Below are positions 50,980 through 59,434 of a DNA stretch of 64,000 nucleotides, in pieces. This DNA is from Pyruvatibacter sp. HU-CL02332. GTDB taxonomy: Bacteria; Pseudomonadota; Alphaproteobacteria; CGMCC-115125. The notes beneath the pieces were generated by a model that did not search any database, had not been told where the DNA came from, and saw only the letters and a program-made list of their open reading frames with translations. The position numbers were made by a program, and so were the translations under genes. Positions within the stretch are counted from its first letter, which is position 1, and the number at the start of each line of letters is the position of its first letter. The stretch is from positions 1,465,501-1,529,500 of the forward strand of contig NZ_BAABWK010000001.1 of assembly GCF_040362765.1 (NCBI RefSeq), written 5' to 3'.

Positions 50980-52883
50980 CCGTGACGACTGCGGCAGAGC
51001 GCCACCCACTTGACCCCTGCACGGCCGACGAATTGTCAAAGGCCGTATCAATTCTGCGCAAAGAGGTCGAGCTCAGCCAGCGAAGCTTCTTCTCCTGCGG
51101 CATGCTGGTCGAACCCGAGAAGCAGACAGTCCTTGGGTTTTCTCCCGGCTCATCGATCGACCGGCGGGTCCGACTCATAGGTCATGACCGCGAAAAGGGT
51201 CAGAGTTTCGAAGCAATCGTCGCGCCCGAAGAAGACAAGCTCGTGGAGTGCCATTGGATCGAAAACGGTCAGGCCCCCTTGAATATGGAAGACGTCCTGG
51301 CCGTATACGCTGCCCTTGCGGAGCATCCCGACTGGCTGGCCGCGCTGGAGAAACGCGGGATCACCGACACATCACTGGTACACATTGAGCCGTGGCTATC
51401 CGGGATCCGCCCGCCGGAAATGCCGGAAGGCCGCGTACTGCGCGCACTGGCGTTCCTGCACACGCACCCCGACGACAATTACTACGCACGGCCGGTAGGT
51501 GGACTCATCGCGCTGATTGACACCGACAGCGGTAACGTCATCGTGCAGGACCACGGTGTGACCCCCATTCCCGAGTCACCTGCGGATTACGCAGCCAGCT
51601 TTGTTGAGACGCAGCGAGAGGACATAAAACCTCTCGAGATCACTCAGCCCGACGGCCCGAGCTTTGAAGTACAGGGCCAGGTCATTAAGTGGCAGAAATG
51701 GCAGATGCGCATCTCAGTGCACCCGATCGAGGGACTGATCCTCCACGATGTACGCTACGACGATGACGGCAAGGACAGGTCCATACTGTACCGGGCTTCG
51801 CTGTCCGAAATGGTCGTGCCGTATGGAGACTCGGACCCGATCCAGTATTGGAAGCATGCCTTTGACGCCGGCGAAACAGCACTCGGTCAACAGGGCAACT
51901 CACTGAAGCTTGGATGTGATTGCCTCGGGGAGATTCATTATTTCGATGCGGTTATGCTGGGCACGGATGGTAGTCCGTATACGGTCGAAAATGCCGTGTG
52001 CCTGCACGAAGAAGACTATGGGATCCTGTGGAAGCACACGAACCTGTTCCGCCCCGATCTGCCACCAGAAGTCCGCCGGTCGCGCCGGCTGGTGATTTCC
52101 ATGATCCACACGATCGGCAACTATGAGTATGGCTTCTTCTGGTACTTCTACCAGGACGGCACCATCCAGTTGGAAGTCAAGCTGACCGGGATCATCGGCG
52201 TGTCAGTGGCGGAGAATGGTGAAGGGACGTCTACGTCGCCCCTCGTGGCGCCTGGCATCACATCACCCATTCATCAGCACCTGTTCTGTTTCCGTCTGGA
52301 CTTCAACCTGGACGGCCTCGACAATACTGTGGTCGAAGCAAACGTCGTACCTATGGCCAACGATCCGCACCCCTATGGCGCCGGTTTCGAAGCAACACGG
52401 CAGGTGCTGACCCACGAGGCCGACGCCAAGCGGCGCATTGATCCCGCAGCCAGCCGCAACTGGCGGATCGAGAATCCGAATGTGACAAACCAGCTCGGCA
52501 AACCCGTCGCCTACAAGCTGTTGCCGCAGGCGTCGCCGACTTTCTTTGCAGGAGATGACACAGTGGCAGGCAAGCGCGGTGGGTTTGCGCGCCATAATCT
52601 CTGGGTCACACCTTACGACGAGGCTGAACACTACGCGGGCGCAGGCCCGTTCACGAACCTCCACACCGGCGGTGTGGGGCTTCCGGACTATACAAAGGAC
52701 AACCGTGCGATCGAGAACACCGATGTCGTGGTCTGGCATACCTTCGGCGTGACCCACGTGCCACGGCCGGAGGACTGGCCGATCATGCCGGTGGAATACG
52801 CTGGCTTCATGCTGGTGCCGTCGGGCTTTTTCGACCGCAATCCCGCACTTGACGTACCGCCATCAAAAAAGTGCTCAGGCTAG
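50976..52883 (+). CDS. Primary-amine oxidase (copper/TPQ)
   Basis: Copper amine oxidase of 635 residues, the length of Arthrobacter AGAO. All catalytic residues are present: base Asp297 (FDAGE), topaquinone precursor Tyr383 in GNYEYGF, copper ligands His433 and His435 (HQH) and His594 (VTHVPRPED). The enzyme oxidises RCH2NH2 to aldehyde, NH3 and H2O2. No signal peptide, so it is cytoplasmic as in AGAO. Between TetR (4-bp overlap) and a serine hydrolase (15 bp gap). Confidence 0.95.
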   Translation: MTVTTAAERHPLDPCTADELSKAVSILRKEVELSQRSFFSCGMLVEPEKQTVLGFSPGSSIDRRVRLIGHDREKGQSFEAIVAPEEDKLVECHWIENGQAPLNMEDVLAVYAALAEHPDWLAALEKRGITDTSLVHIEPWLSGIRPPEMPEGRVLRALAFLHTHPDDNYYARPVGGLIALIDTDSGNVIVQDHGVTPIPESPADYAASFVETQREDIKPLEITQPDGPSFEVQGQVIKWQKWQMRISVHPIEGLILHDVRYDDDGKDRSILYRASLSEMVVPYGDSDPIQYWKHAFDAGETALGQQGNSLKLGCDCLGEIHYFDAVMLGTDGSPYTVENAVCLHEEDYGILWKHTNLFRPDLPPEVRRSRRLVISMIHTIGNYEYGFFWYFYQDGTIQLEVKLTGIIGVSVAENGEGTSTSPLVAPGITSPIHQHLFCFRLDFNLDGLDNTVVEANVVPMANDPHPYGAGFEATRQVLTHEADAKRRIDPAASRNWRIENPNVTNQLGKPVAYKLLPQASPTFFAGDDTVAGKRGGFARHNLWVTPYDEAEHYAGAGPFTNLHTGGVGLPDYTKDNRAIENTDVVVWHTFGVTHVPRPEDWPIMPVEYAGFMLVPSGFFDRNPALDVPPSKKCSG

Positions 52884-52897
52884 GGGGCAGCTTTCGG

Positions 52898-54058
52898 ATG
52901 CGATCGTTTTCACGCGACAACTGGCTCACGCCGCAACATAACCGGACAAGCTTTCAGCACCTGCAATCGCTCTTTCCAACGGCGCGATTGAAACGAGGAA
53001 CTGAACCCCCATCGCCCCTGCCGTCAGACCACGTGGAAGTTGGACACTTCCGGTTCGGGTGGCCCAACGGCGATGAGCACACGATTAGTCAGTTCCTCGA
53101 GGACACGTACACGGATGCGTTCCTGATACTGAGGGACGGTGTCCTGATCCACGAACACTATGAAAATGGGATGCAGCCTGACAGCCTGCACCTGCTCAAC
53201 TCGATATCGAAGACGTTCCTCGGGATGCTTGCAGGCGTGTTTGTGGCCGATGACACAATTGCCTTGGACGAGCGCGTCGCGACCTATGTTCCACAGCTCA
53301 CAGGAACAGCCCTCGACCAGGCGACGCTGCGTCAGGCACTCGACATGACAGCGGGCGTCACCTTCGGTGAAGACTATGCAGTCGCAACCGATGACTTCTG
53401 GGTCGAAACGGCTGTTATCGGCTGGCGCCCGGACCTGGCAGACCGCGCGGCCACAACTTCCCTGAAAGACTACGCAAGCGATAAAAAATCAGCCGGGCAC
53501 GCCGATGGAGAAGCGTTCCACTATCGCACCCTTCTCACAAACATCGTTGCCATGGCTATCGAAGGTGCAACGCACACGCCCGTTCAGGACCTCATGGCGC
53601 AGCACCTTTGGCAGCGGCTGAAACCGGAATACGACGCAAATGTCGTTGTTGATGGAGCAGGGTTCCCCTACTTCGGTGCCGGGATGAGCGCCAGCGCCCG
53701 TGACCTGGTGCGTTTCGGGCAGATGCTCCTGAATAACGGGCAGGTTGATGGCGAACAGGTGATTCCCGAAAGCTGGGTTCGATCAACGCGGGCCGGCAGC
53801 GACGAACGGCGGGCGCATTTCGCAGTGACCGATTACGCGCCTGTCCTGCCGAACTGGCATTACCAGAACCAGACCTGGGCATGTCAGGCCGACGACGCCC
53901 TTTTGTGTATCGGCATTTTCGGACAGACAGTCTATGTGCACCAGCCTTCAGGGATCGTCATCGTAAAACTGTCCACGCACCCCGAACCTGCAAATGACCG
54001 CCTTTATGCCCACACCTTCATGGCAATGCGGGCATTGGCAGAAGGGCTTGCAACCTGA
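52898..54058 (+). CDS. Serine hydrolase, beta-lactamase/NylB-like family
   Basis: Protein of 386 residues with the SxxK active-site motif at Ser102-Lys105 (NSISKTFLGML) and LDMTAGVTFGEDYA nearby, whose Tyr could complete the Ser-Lys-Tyr set. The general layout (VGHFRFGWPNGDEHTISQ, late WACQADDALLCIGIFGQTVYVH) resembles 6-aminohexanoate-dimer hydrolase and related esterases/amidases. ATG 52898 with AGGGGG upstream is preferred over GTG 52871. Linked to an amine oxidase, so release of an amine from an amide is a testable role. Confidence 0.85.
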   Translation: MRSFSRDNWLTPQHNRTSFQHLQSLFPTARLKRGTEPPSPLPSDHVEVGHFRFGWPNGDEHTISQFLEDTYTDAFLILRDGVLIHEHYENGMQPDSLHLLNSISKTFLGMLAGVFVADDTIALDERVATYVPQLTGTALDQATLRQALDMTAGVTFGEDYAVATDDFWVETAVIGWRPDLADRAATTSLKDYASDKKSAGHADGEAFHYRTLLTNIVAMAIEGATHTPVQDLMAQHLWQRLKPEYDANVVVDGAGFPYFGAGMSASARDLVRFGQMLLNNGQVDGEQVIPESWVRSTRAGSDERRAHFAVTDYAPVLPNWHYQNQTWACQADDALLCIGIFGQTVYVHQPSGIVIVKLSTHPEPANDRLYAHTFMAMRALAEGLAT

Positions 54059-54113
54059 TTTGGCGCAACGCCTCCAAGGCCCATCCAATGAAGACGGCGT
54101 TCACAGCTGACAA

Positions 54114-54186
54114 GGAAAATTGGAGCGGGCGATGAGATTCGAACTCACGCCTCCAACCTTGGCAAGGTTTGCATTGCGGTGTTCGG
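54114..54186 (-). repeat. Displaced tRNA-Gly 3' fragment, internal attachment-site remnant
   Basis: Core 54118-54169 equals the tRNA 3' part at 57997-58048 except for two adjacent changes. The unit matches 49664-49736 at 71 of 73 positions. Same orientation as the real tRNA. It marks the boundary between two tandem integrated segments. Confidence 0.85.
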
Positions 54187-54591
54187 TCATTGCAACGAGT
54201 TGAAGCAGGCTTTTGAGGAGTGCCGGACTAGCGTCCCATTGGATACGACGCTTCACCTCTAGGTTGCCCGGGACTCTGCAGTGCACACCATGTAACCGCC
54301 CGGTAACCAACGCCCTATTTCACACAAGAGCAACGCCGGCTCAAAAGGTCGAACGGAACAGTGTCCCAACAGGCAGTTGAGTTGGCCCTATCGGCTTTCC
54401 TTGCGACGAACTCAAGTCGTCACTCAACAGATGGGCGCTTGGGCCGGGATAATCAGTGTTTGACGTAATCGCAAATGGATTTGCTCACGTAGGGTGCCTA
54501 TCACCGGGCTCTTCGGCCAAAACTCCGCTGAAAATCCGCTTCCTGAGTTTACGCGGCGATCCGAGAAACATCGAAACCGCACACAGCATCA
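54187..54591. other. Degenerate element arm, no gene recognised
   Basis: Between the att core and the SDR gene there is no frame with family resemblance. The first part holds the arm-type pair at 54292. Further on, GCAAAT-GG-ATTTGC (54471-54484) is a small inverted repeat. This is where the integrase gene of the proximal element would be expected; none is visible. Confidence 0.5.
54292..54308. promoter_or_regulatory. Candidate integrase arm-type sites (proximal element)
   Basis: GTAACC-GCCCG-GTAACC, starting 123 bp from the end of the att core at 54169, exactly as at 49842. The bases between core and repeats do not otherwise align between the two copies. Confidence 0.55.
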
Positions 54592-55440
54592 CTATTCTTC
54601 TAAGCCTAGAGATTGAATGACTTGCTCGTTGAATCGAGACGACCCTGTCAGATTTTGTCCACCATCAACTCGAATGCTGGTGCCGGTGATGAAATCTGCC
54701 AGTGGCGTAGCCAAAAATGCCGAGAGATTTGCGATCTCGCTGGCCTGCCCTAAGCGCCTCATGGGTACGGTCGAAACCCAAAAGTCTTCCGCTTCGCCGC
54801 CGCTCAACACTTCCATGCCGCGCGTGTTTGAAATCGGACCGGGCACGATACAGTTCACGCCTATTGAGTTCTCCCCCCATTCCAATGCGAGCGTCTGCAT
54901 CAGCATTTCAATTCCAGCTTTTGCTGCTCCGACATGTGACTGGCCATAGTAGGGAGCAAACGCCTGCCCGGCGGAAATGAACAAGGCGCTCCCTTTCGTG
55001 GCCTTGAGTTGCTCAAAGGCACCCTTCGCCGCATGAAAAGTTCCTAGCAAGTCGATTTCAACAACCGTTTTGAACGCGTTTGAACTCATGGACTCAGCGG
55101 ATGCAACGAAGTTTCCTGCAGCGGCACAAACCAGATAATTGACCGGGCCGTTAACCCGTCCACACGTTTCAAGCGCCTCGCAAACAGCGTCTGCGTCGCG
55201 AATATCGACAGCAAAAGTCGCGATCTTCCCCCCGTATACCAATAACGCGTCTTCGGCGTGCTTAAGTTTGTCGGCCCTCCGACCGCATATGCCCACATTG
55301 GCACCCAACGCCGCTAAGGTGTGAGCTATGCTCAATCCGATGCCACTCCCTCCACCGGTAATGAAGGCGCTGGAGCCATTCAGGCAACCTGGTGTCATGT
55401 ACTCATACAGCGATGGATCGATAGAAGAATTCTGAGTCAT
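54592..55440 (-). CDS. SDR family protein of the 2,4-dienoyl-CoA reductase type
   Basis: Protein of 282 residues: FITGGGSGIGLSIAHTLAALGANVGICGRR near 25, CAAAGNFVASAESMSSNAFKTVVEIDLLGTF near 107, and SHVGAAKAGIEMLMQTLALEWG. The usual YxxxK is replaced by SHVGAAK, and CAAAGNF replaces NNAG, both as in DECR-type dienoyl-CoA reductases. Start alternatives are ATG 55440 and 55488; neither has a good ribosome-binding site. Downstream of the carotenoid oxygenase gene by 142 bp on the same strand, inside the proximal element. Confidence 0.82.
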   Translation of the reverse strand: MTQNSSIDPSLYEYMTPGCLNGSSAFITGGGSGIGLSIAHTLAALGANVGICGRRADKLKHAEDALLVYGGKIATFAVDIRDADAVCEALETCGRVNGPVNYLVCAAAGNFVASAESMSSNAFKTVVEIDLLGTFHAAKGAFEQLKATKGSALFISAGQAFAPYYGQSHVGAAKAGIEMLMQTLALEWGENSIGVNCIVPGPISNTRGMEVLSGGEAEDFWVSTVPMRRLGQASEIANLSAFLATPLADFITGTSIRVDGGQNLTGSSRFNEQVIQSLGLEE

Positions 55441-55582
55441 ATGATTGGTTTCGTTGGGTTGGGAGGATTGGCCGAGTGGATGCTTCATCAGGTCCGCGGG
55501 TCTCTTGATCGCTGGCGATGTGCTGAGTCGTCAGTTCAGGCCTGCGCGCTGCAATTTGGACGCTGGGCCGAAGTCCGTATCC

Positions 55583-56929
55583 CTACAGCGTTGCTTCGGG
55601 AATCCAGCTTCCATGAAACGTGACAGGAACGCGCTGCGGGAGGATGATCTCTCCAACCGGACCGTCACTAACTTTTGTTGCATCAAACACGGAGGCCTTT
55701 GATGCGCCTGTTTGCGCGTGGACCCCAAATGTCAAAATCCAACCGTCGCCTTCGTCGGCCGTTTCGCTCGCTGGCACGAACACGCCTTCACTTGCGACGA
55801 CGCGTTCTTCAAAGCCATAAGAGGAAGCATTTCCGCGTCCATCATGGACAATGAGTCCAGAACCGCCATCGGAATTGAATAGTTCAGTTGTCACAGCGAA
55901 GCTTGATGGTTTTCCCCAGTACCGGTCATCAATGCGAGGATATTCTTGAATGCGCTGGTCAATCAGTTGATCTGTCATTTTTCCGGTCTTCATATTGAAG
56001 ACCCAACGGTGCAGCTGAGGCGGCGCGGTATCGCCGGGACCGGTGCGGTCTTCGTCAAACATTTTCGCAAATTGCACGACATCGCAGATGATCTCGGAAA
56101 GACCGCCTGCCTCGTCATAGACCTCCCACGCATTGACGGCGTGAAACACAAAGCACGGCTCTAGATCGAACCAACGAACATCAGGCGTTTTGGCGTTCAG
56201 CGGGCGGATACCGACGCGAGTTGGGTAGTCCGGGTCCCACTTGTACGGAGCTTGTTCTCCGGCATCTTGAAGTTCTTGGCGATGCTGAAGCGGCATGTCC
56301 CAGATGATCGCGAAGTTTTCCGTCATTGCAAAATCATGGATCCAACTTGATCCCCCGAGCGGGATATCTGTTTTCCAGCCCAGCGATCCATCTGGCTCAA
56401 TCACAAAATGCGTCGCGATCTTCTCAGCGTTTACATCGAATCCAATTGCATGAAGGCGCCCCGTTGCGGGGTCAGTATGTGGATGAGCTGTAAATCCCTG
56501 AGCGATGTCACCGTCAAACGTGTCACGCATGATCGTCTTAAGGCTTGAATCCAGCTGATAAGGAATACAAGCCTCCGTCATGGCGTACAGTTTGCCGGCA
56601 AACGGAACAATATGTGTGTTGGACGTGTCCTGGCGATCAACGGGATCGGCGACGGGCGTTTCACCAAGCTTGCGGCTCACGTCTTCTGTGCGAACCCAAC
56701 GGTTCTTGTATGACGTGGCTTTGCCGTTAGACAGGGTCATGGCGTGAACCATCCCGTCACCAGCGAATAGATTGTGATCTTCCGCATGCGGCGGAATCGG
56801 GTTGGGTCCAATGCGCGTTAGCATCCCATTTAGCTCAGGGGGAATTGATCCGATCACTTCGAGATCGAACACCTCGACTTCTTGATCAACTGGCGCGTAA
56901 GGGCCGCGCACCCATTTTCCGGTTGTCAT
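55583..56929 (-). CDS. Carotenoid oxygenase family protein (RPE65/lignostilbene dioxygenase superfamily)
   Basis: Protein of 448 residues, a seven-bladed propeller by family. The four iron-binding histidines fit FTAHPHTD, SSWIHDFAMTE, FVFHAVNAWE and the final VTFHGSWIPE; GDGMVHA and NGMLTRIGPNP also match. Members cleave C=C bonds in carotenoids, apocarotenals or stilbenes with O2. Which one is not decidable here; a lignostilbene role would suit the aromatic catabolic surroundings. A dyad operator lies 21-35 bp before its ATG. Confidence 0.9.
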   Translation of the reverse strand: MTTGKWVRGPYAPVDQEVEVFDLEVIGSIPPELNGMLTRIGPNPIPPHAEDHNLFAGDGMVHAMTLSNGKATSYKNRWVRTEDVSRKLGETPVADPVDRQDTSNTHIVPFAGKLYAMTEACIPYQLDSSLKTIMRDTFDGDIAQGFTAHPHTDPATGRLHAIGFDVNAEKIATHFVIEPDGSLGWKTDIPLGGSSWIHDFAMTENFAIIWDMPLQHRQELQDAGEQAPYKWDPDYPTRVGIRPLNAKTPDVRWFDLEPCFVFHAVNAWEVYDEAGGLSEIICDVVQFAKMFDEDRTGPGDTAPPQLHRWVFNMKTGKMTDQLIDQRIQEYPRIDDRYWGKPSSFAVTTELFNSDGGSGLIVHDGRGNASSYGFEERVVASEGVFVPASETADEGDGWILTFGVHAQTGASKASVFDATKVSDGPVGEIILPQRVPVTFHGSWIPEATL

Positions 56930-56949
56930 TACTGGTCGCCTCCTCAGAA

Positions 56950-56964
56950 GATAACTAAGTTATC
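56950..56964. promoter_or_regulatory. Operator dyad before the carotenoid oxygenase gene
   Basis: GATAAC-TAA-GTTATC has perfect 6-bp arms, 21 bp before the oxygenase ATG, in the divergent region with the TetR gene at 57226. A TetR dimer bound here would block the - strand promoter. Confidence 0.55.
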
Positions 56965-57225
56965 ACACCAAGTATGCCAGTTTTGTGGGACTGTCAAGGG
57001 ACCCGGTTTTCGGTGGCTGTTACCGCCATAAGCCTAAGACACGACCAGAATCAGCCACACCAATTGCTCGTCCTGTCTGCGCGTTAGCGAACAGCAACAA
57101 CGAAAGAGCAATCAATTGCTTGCATTTCCACCATTCGGCGCGCGACGTCGCCCGGTTATTGAGCCGCCATTTGCGTGATACGAAGAGCGGACAAATACGC
57201 TGTCAGAGTCGAGGAAAACGTCACC

Positions 57226-57801
57226 ATGGCAATTGAAACACGCGCAAAAATCTTGAAAGCCGCGAGTGATTTGCTGGTTGAAGAAGGCATAAACGCACTC
57301 AATGTGCGGGCGATTTCGAGCAAAGCCGGCATGTCTACGATTGGCATATACCGCAGATTTGGCGATCGTCAGGGCGTGCTAGATGCTCTTTGCCAAGAGG
57401 GTTGGGTGCGGCTTCGCGACACCATGAATGCGTGCGATAGCGACGGGTCGCCAAAAGAAGTGATCATGCGTCGCATCGAAGTCTATGTCGACATCGCGAA
57501 TGACTATCCCGCGCATTATCAGCTGATGTTCGAAGCATCGACACGCGGTTACAAGCCATCTGCCGATACGCGGGCCCTGGCCCGGGAAACATTTCAAGAA
57601 GTCTTGGACGGCGTTGCGACGCTTCCAGATCTAACTGTCGACTCAGACCTCCTCGCAATCGAACTACTAGGACTAACACACGGGTTGCTGACCGTAGGCG
57701 TGCATCCAAACAAAGGCATCCTGCGCGTAAAAGACTGGAGAAGCGCTATTCTGTCTGCTTGTTCGGCACATATAGAGGCGCGCACAGGACCTGTATCCTA
57801 G
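57226..57801 (+). CDS. TetR family transcriptional regulator
   Basis: Regulator of 191 residues: TRAKILKAASDLLVEEGINALNVRAISSKAGMSTIGIYRRFGDRQGVLDAL is the HTH. The start at 57226 has GAGG about 11 bases upstream; a GTG at 57175 would add 17 residues. Codon use looks less GC-rich than in the flanking chromosomal genes, consistent with transfer. Divergent from the carotenoid oxygenase and nearest gene to the tRNA attachment site. Confidence 0.9.
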   Translation: MAIETRAKILKAASDLLVEEGINALNVRAISSKAGMSTIGIYRRFGDRQGVLDALCQEGWVRLRDTMNACDSDGSPKEVIMRRIEVYVDIANDYPAHYQLMFEASTRGYKPSADTRALARETFQEVLDGVATLPDLTVDSDLLAIELLGLTHGLLTVGVHPNKGILRVKDWRSAILSACSAHIEARTGPVS

Positions 57802-57996
57802 AATGGCGACTATGGACTTGATCTGAGACCCAACGCTCATCCCGTTGGAGGCGGTTTCCTTTGATCATTGGAATGCGGCAAGTCGGATTGCAGCCAGCCA
57901 AGTGCGGCCAAGGCGGCCAAATTAGGTCTCAGCGCAGTGTACGTAGCCGTACAGCGCGACAAGGCCCCGAAAAGCGCGGTATCTAAGATGTCGGAG

Positions 57997-58048
57997 AATT
58001 GGAGCGGGCGATGAGATTCGAACTCACGACCCCAACCTTGGCAAGGTT
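57997..58048 (-). repeat. Attachment core within intact tRNA-Gly
   Basis: This 52-bp segment is the tRNA part repeated at 49668-49719 and 54118-54169. Identity starts at the 5' side of the anticodon stem (AACCTTGCCAAGGTT), a common crossover site for tyrosine integrases, and runs past the CCA. Confidence 0.8.
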
Positions 58049-58074
58049 GTGCTCTACCCCTGAGCTACGCCCGC
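58000..58074 (-). tRNA. tRNA-Gly (anticodon GCC)
   Basis: 75 nt including encoded CCA. The acceptor stem GCGGGCG / CGCCCGC pairs fully, the anticodon loop is TTGCCAA in a CAACC/GGTTG-type stem, and the T-arm contains GTTCGAATC. It is the only complete tRNA seen in the window and is transcribed toward the two tandem elements. Confidence 0.96.
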
Positions 58075-58455
58075 TCTGACGTGGACCGTGCACAAAGCTG
58101 CAAATCGGTCCTGATGGATTGAAAATCCACCCCAAGGGAGCGGTGTTATTGCGCAAGAAGTCCGTGATTGCAAGGGGCTTGTGATCCTTTGGAAAAGCCA
58201 AAGGAACCGCCGATTCCCGGCACATCCCCCTGGCCTCCACTTCACTACCTTGCCGTCGGGTCCCCTATCCCGGTAAACCATGGCCCGGACCTGCCCTCAG
58301 GCGGGCCTCGCAGGCCGCTTCAGCGCGGCTCACACCATCATGTTAAGGTGGGCAAAAGCCCGGCGTACCCCATATTCAGGGGCAACCGCTACAATCGGGG
58401 GCGCAGCATTGGGCCCAAACCGCCGCAGCACCCATTGCCCGGCAGGAGTTTTAAG
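58075..58455. other. Divergent promoter region between tRNA-Gly and the thioredoxin gene
   Basis: No gene in 381 bp. It must contain the tRNA promoter (- strand) and the ybbN promoter (+). GGCCCG at about 58281 and CGGGCC near 58304 can pair in a GC-rich hairpin. AGGAG at 58444 is the ribosome-binding site of the next gene. I could not assign promoter boxes with confidence. Confidence 0.5.
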
Positions 58456-59394
58456 ATGAGTGATATTCACAGCACCCCTGAGGGCGCAGCACCCCTGGGC
58501 GCACAAGGCCCGGCAGGCGACCTGATCAAGGACGCCACCACCCAGAGTTTTGCTGTCGACGTGATGGACGCAAGCCAGCAGACCCCCGTCATTGTGGATT
58601 TCTGGGCCCCTTGGTGCGGCCCCTGCAAGCAGCTAACGCCGATTCTGGAAAAAGTTGTGCAGCAGGCCCAGGGCGCTGTTCGGCTGGTTAAGATGAATAT
58701 CGACGAGCACCCCGAGATCGCACAGCAACTCCGCGTGCAGTCGATCCCGGCGGTCTTTGCCTTCAAGAACGGCCAGCCCGTGGACGGCTTTATGGGCGCT
58801 CTGCCCGAAAGCCAGATCAAACGCTTTGTTGAGACACTTCTCGGCGGCGAGCTGGCCCCGACACAGGCTGAACAGATGCTGGAAGCAGGCGCCGCCGCCA
58901 TGGACGCAGGCGACATTGGCGCCGCTGCCCAGGCCTTTGCCGCTGTGCTGCAGGAAGACCGTGAAAACCCCAAGGCCATTGCTGGCTTGGCGCGCTGCTA
59001 CATTGCCAGCAACGACCTTGACCGCGCGACCGAAGTCCTCGGACTTGCTGAAGGCAAGCTTGCCAACGACCCGGACATCAAGGGCGCTGTTGCAGCCCTT
59101 GAGATTGCCCGCTCCGGCCCTGCTGAACCGGAAAACGATCTGTCGCCCCTCCTTGCCAAGCTGGAGGCAGACCCCAAGGACCACGAGACACGCATTGAAG
59201 TCGCCATCGCCCTCAATGCCGCCAACGACCGTGACGGTGCAACCGACCATCTGATCGAGAGCATCCGCCTCGACCGGGCCTGGAACGAAGAGGCCGCCCG
59301 CACGCAATTGCTGCAGTTCTTTGAGGCATGGGGCCCCATGGACGAGGCAACGCAGGCGGGCCGGCGCAAGCTGTCTTCCGTCCTGTTTTCATAA
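58456..59394 (+). CDS. ybbN: YbbN-type thioredoxin-TPR co-chaperone
   Basis: Protein of 312 residues: thioredoxin domain with active site WCGPC (Cys54, Cys57) and the cis-Pro loop RVQSIPAVFAFKNGQPVDGFMG, then a C-terminal tetratricopeptide region (about 140-312) rich in Ala/Leu helices. This is the CnoX/YbbN layout; in alphaproteobacteria both cysteines are commonly kept. It links redox protection with chaperones. First gene of the conserved block with LON-domain, Trm112 and DUF971 genes. Confidence 0.93.
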   Translation: MSDIHSTPEGAAPLGAQGPAGDLIKDATTQSFAVDVMDASQQTPVIVDFWAPWCGPCKQLTPILEKVVQQAQGAVRLVKMNIDEHPEIAQQLRVQSIPAVFAFKNGQPVDGFMGALPESQIKRFVETLLGGELAPTQAEQMLEAGAAAMDAGDIGAAAQAFAAVLQEDRENPKAIAGLARCYIASNDLDRATEVLGLAEGKLANDPDIKGAVAALEIARSGPAEPENDLSPLLAKLEADPKDHETRIEVAIALNAANDRDGATDHLIESIRLDRAWNEEAARTQLLQFFEAWGPMDEATQAGRRKLSSVLFS

Positions 59395-59434
59395 TCGTAA
59401 CCAGACTATCCGCATACGGACCAAGAAAGGTCGC

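Noticed and set aside
58281-58310. GC-rich inverted repeat GGCCCG/CGGGCC before ybbN considered as a riboswitch or terminator
   Set aside because: Short stem, no T-run and no recognisable riboswitch core; kept only as a note in the intergenic entry.
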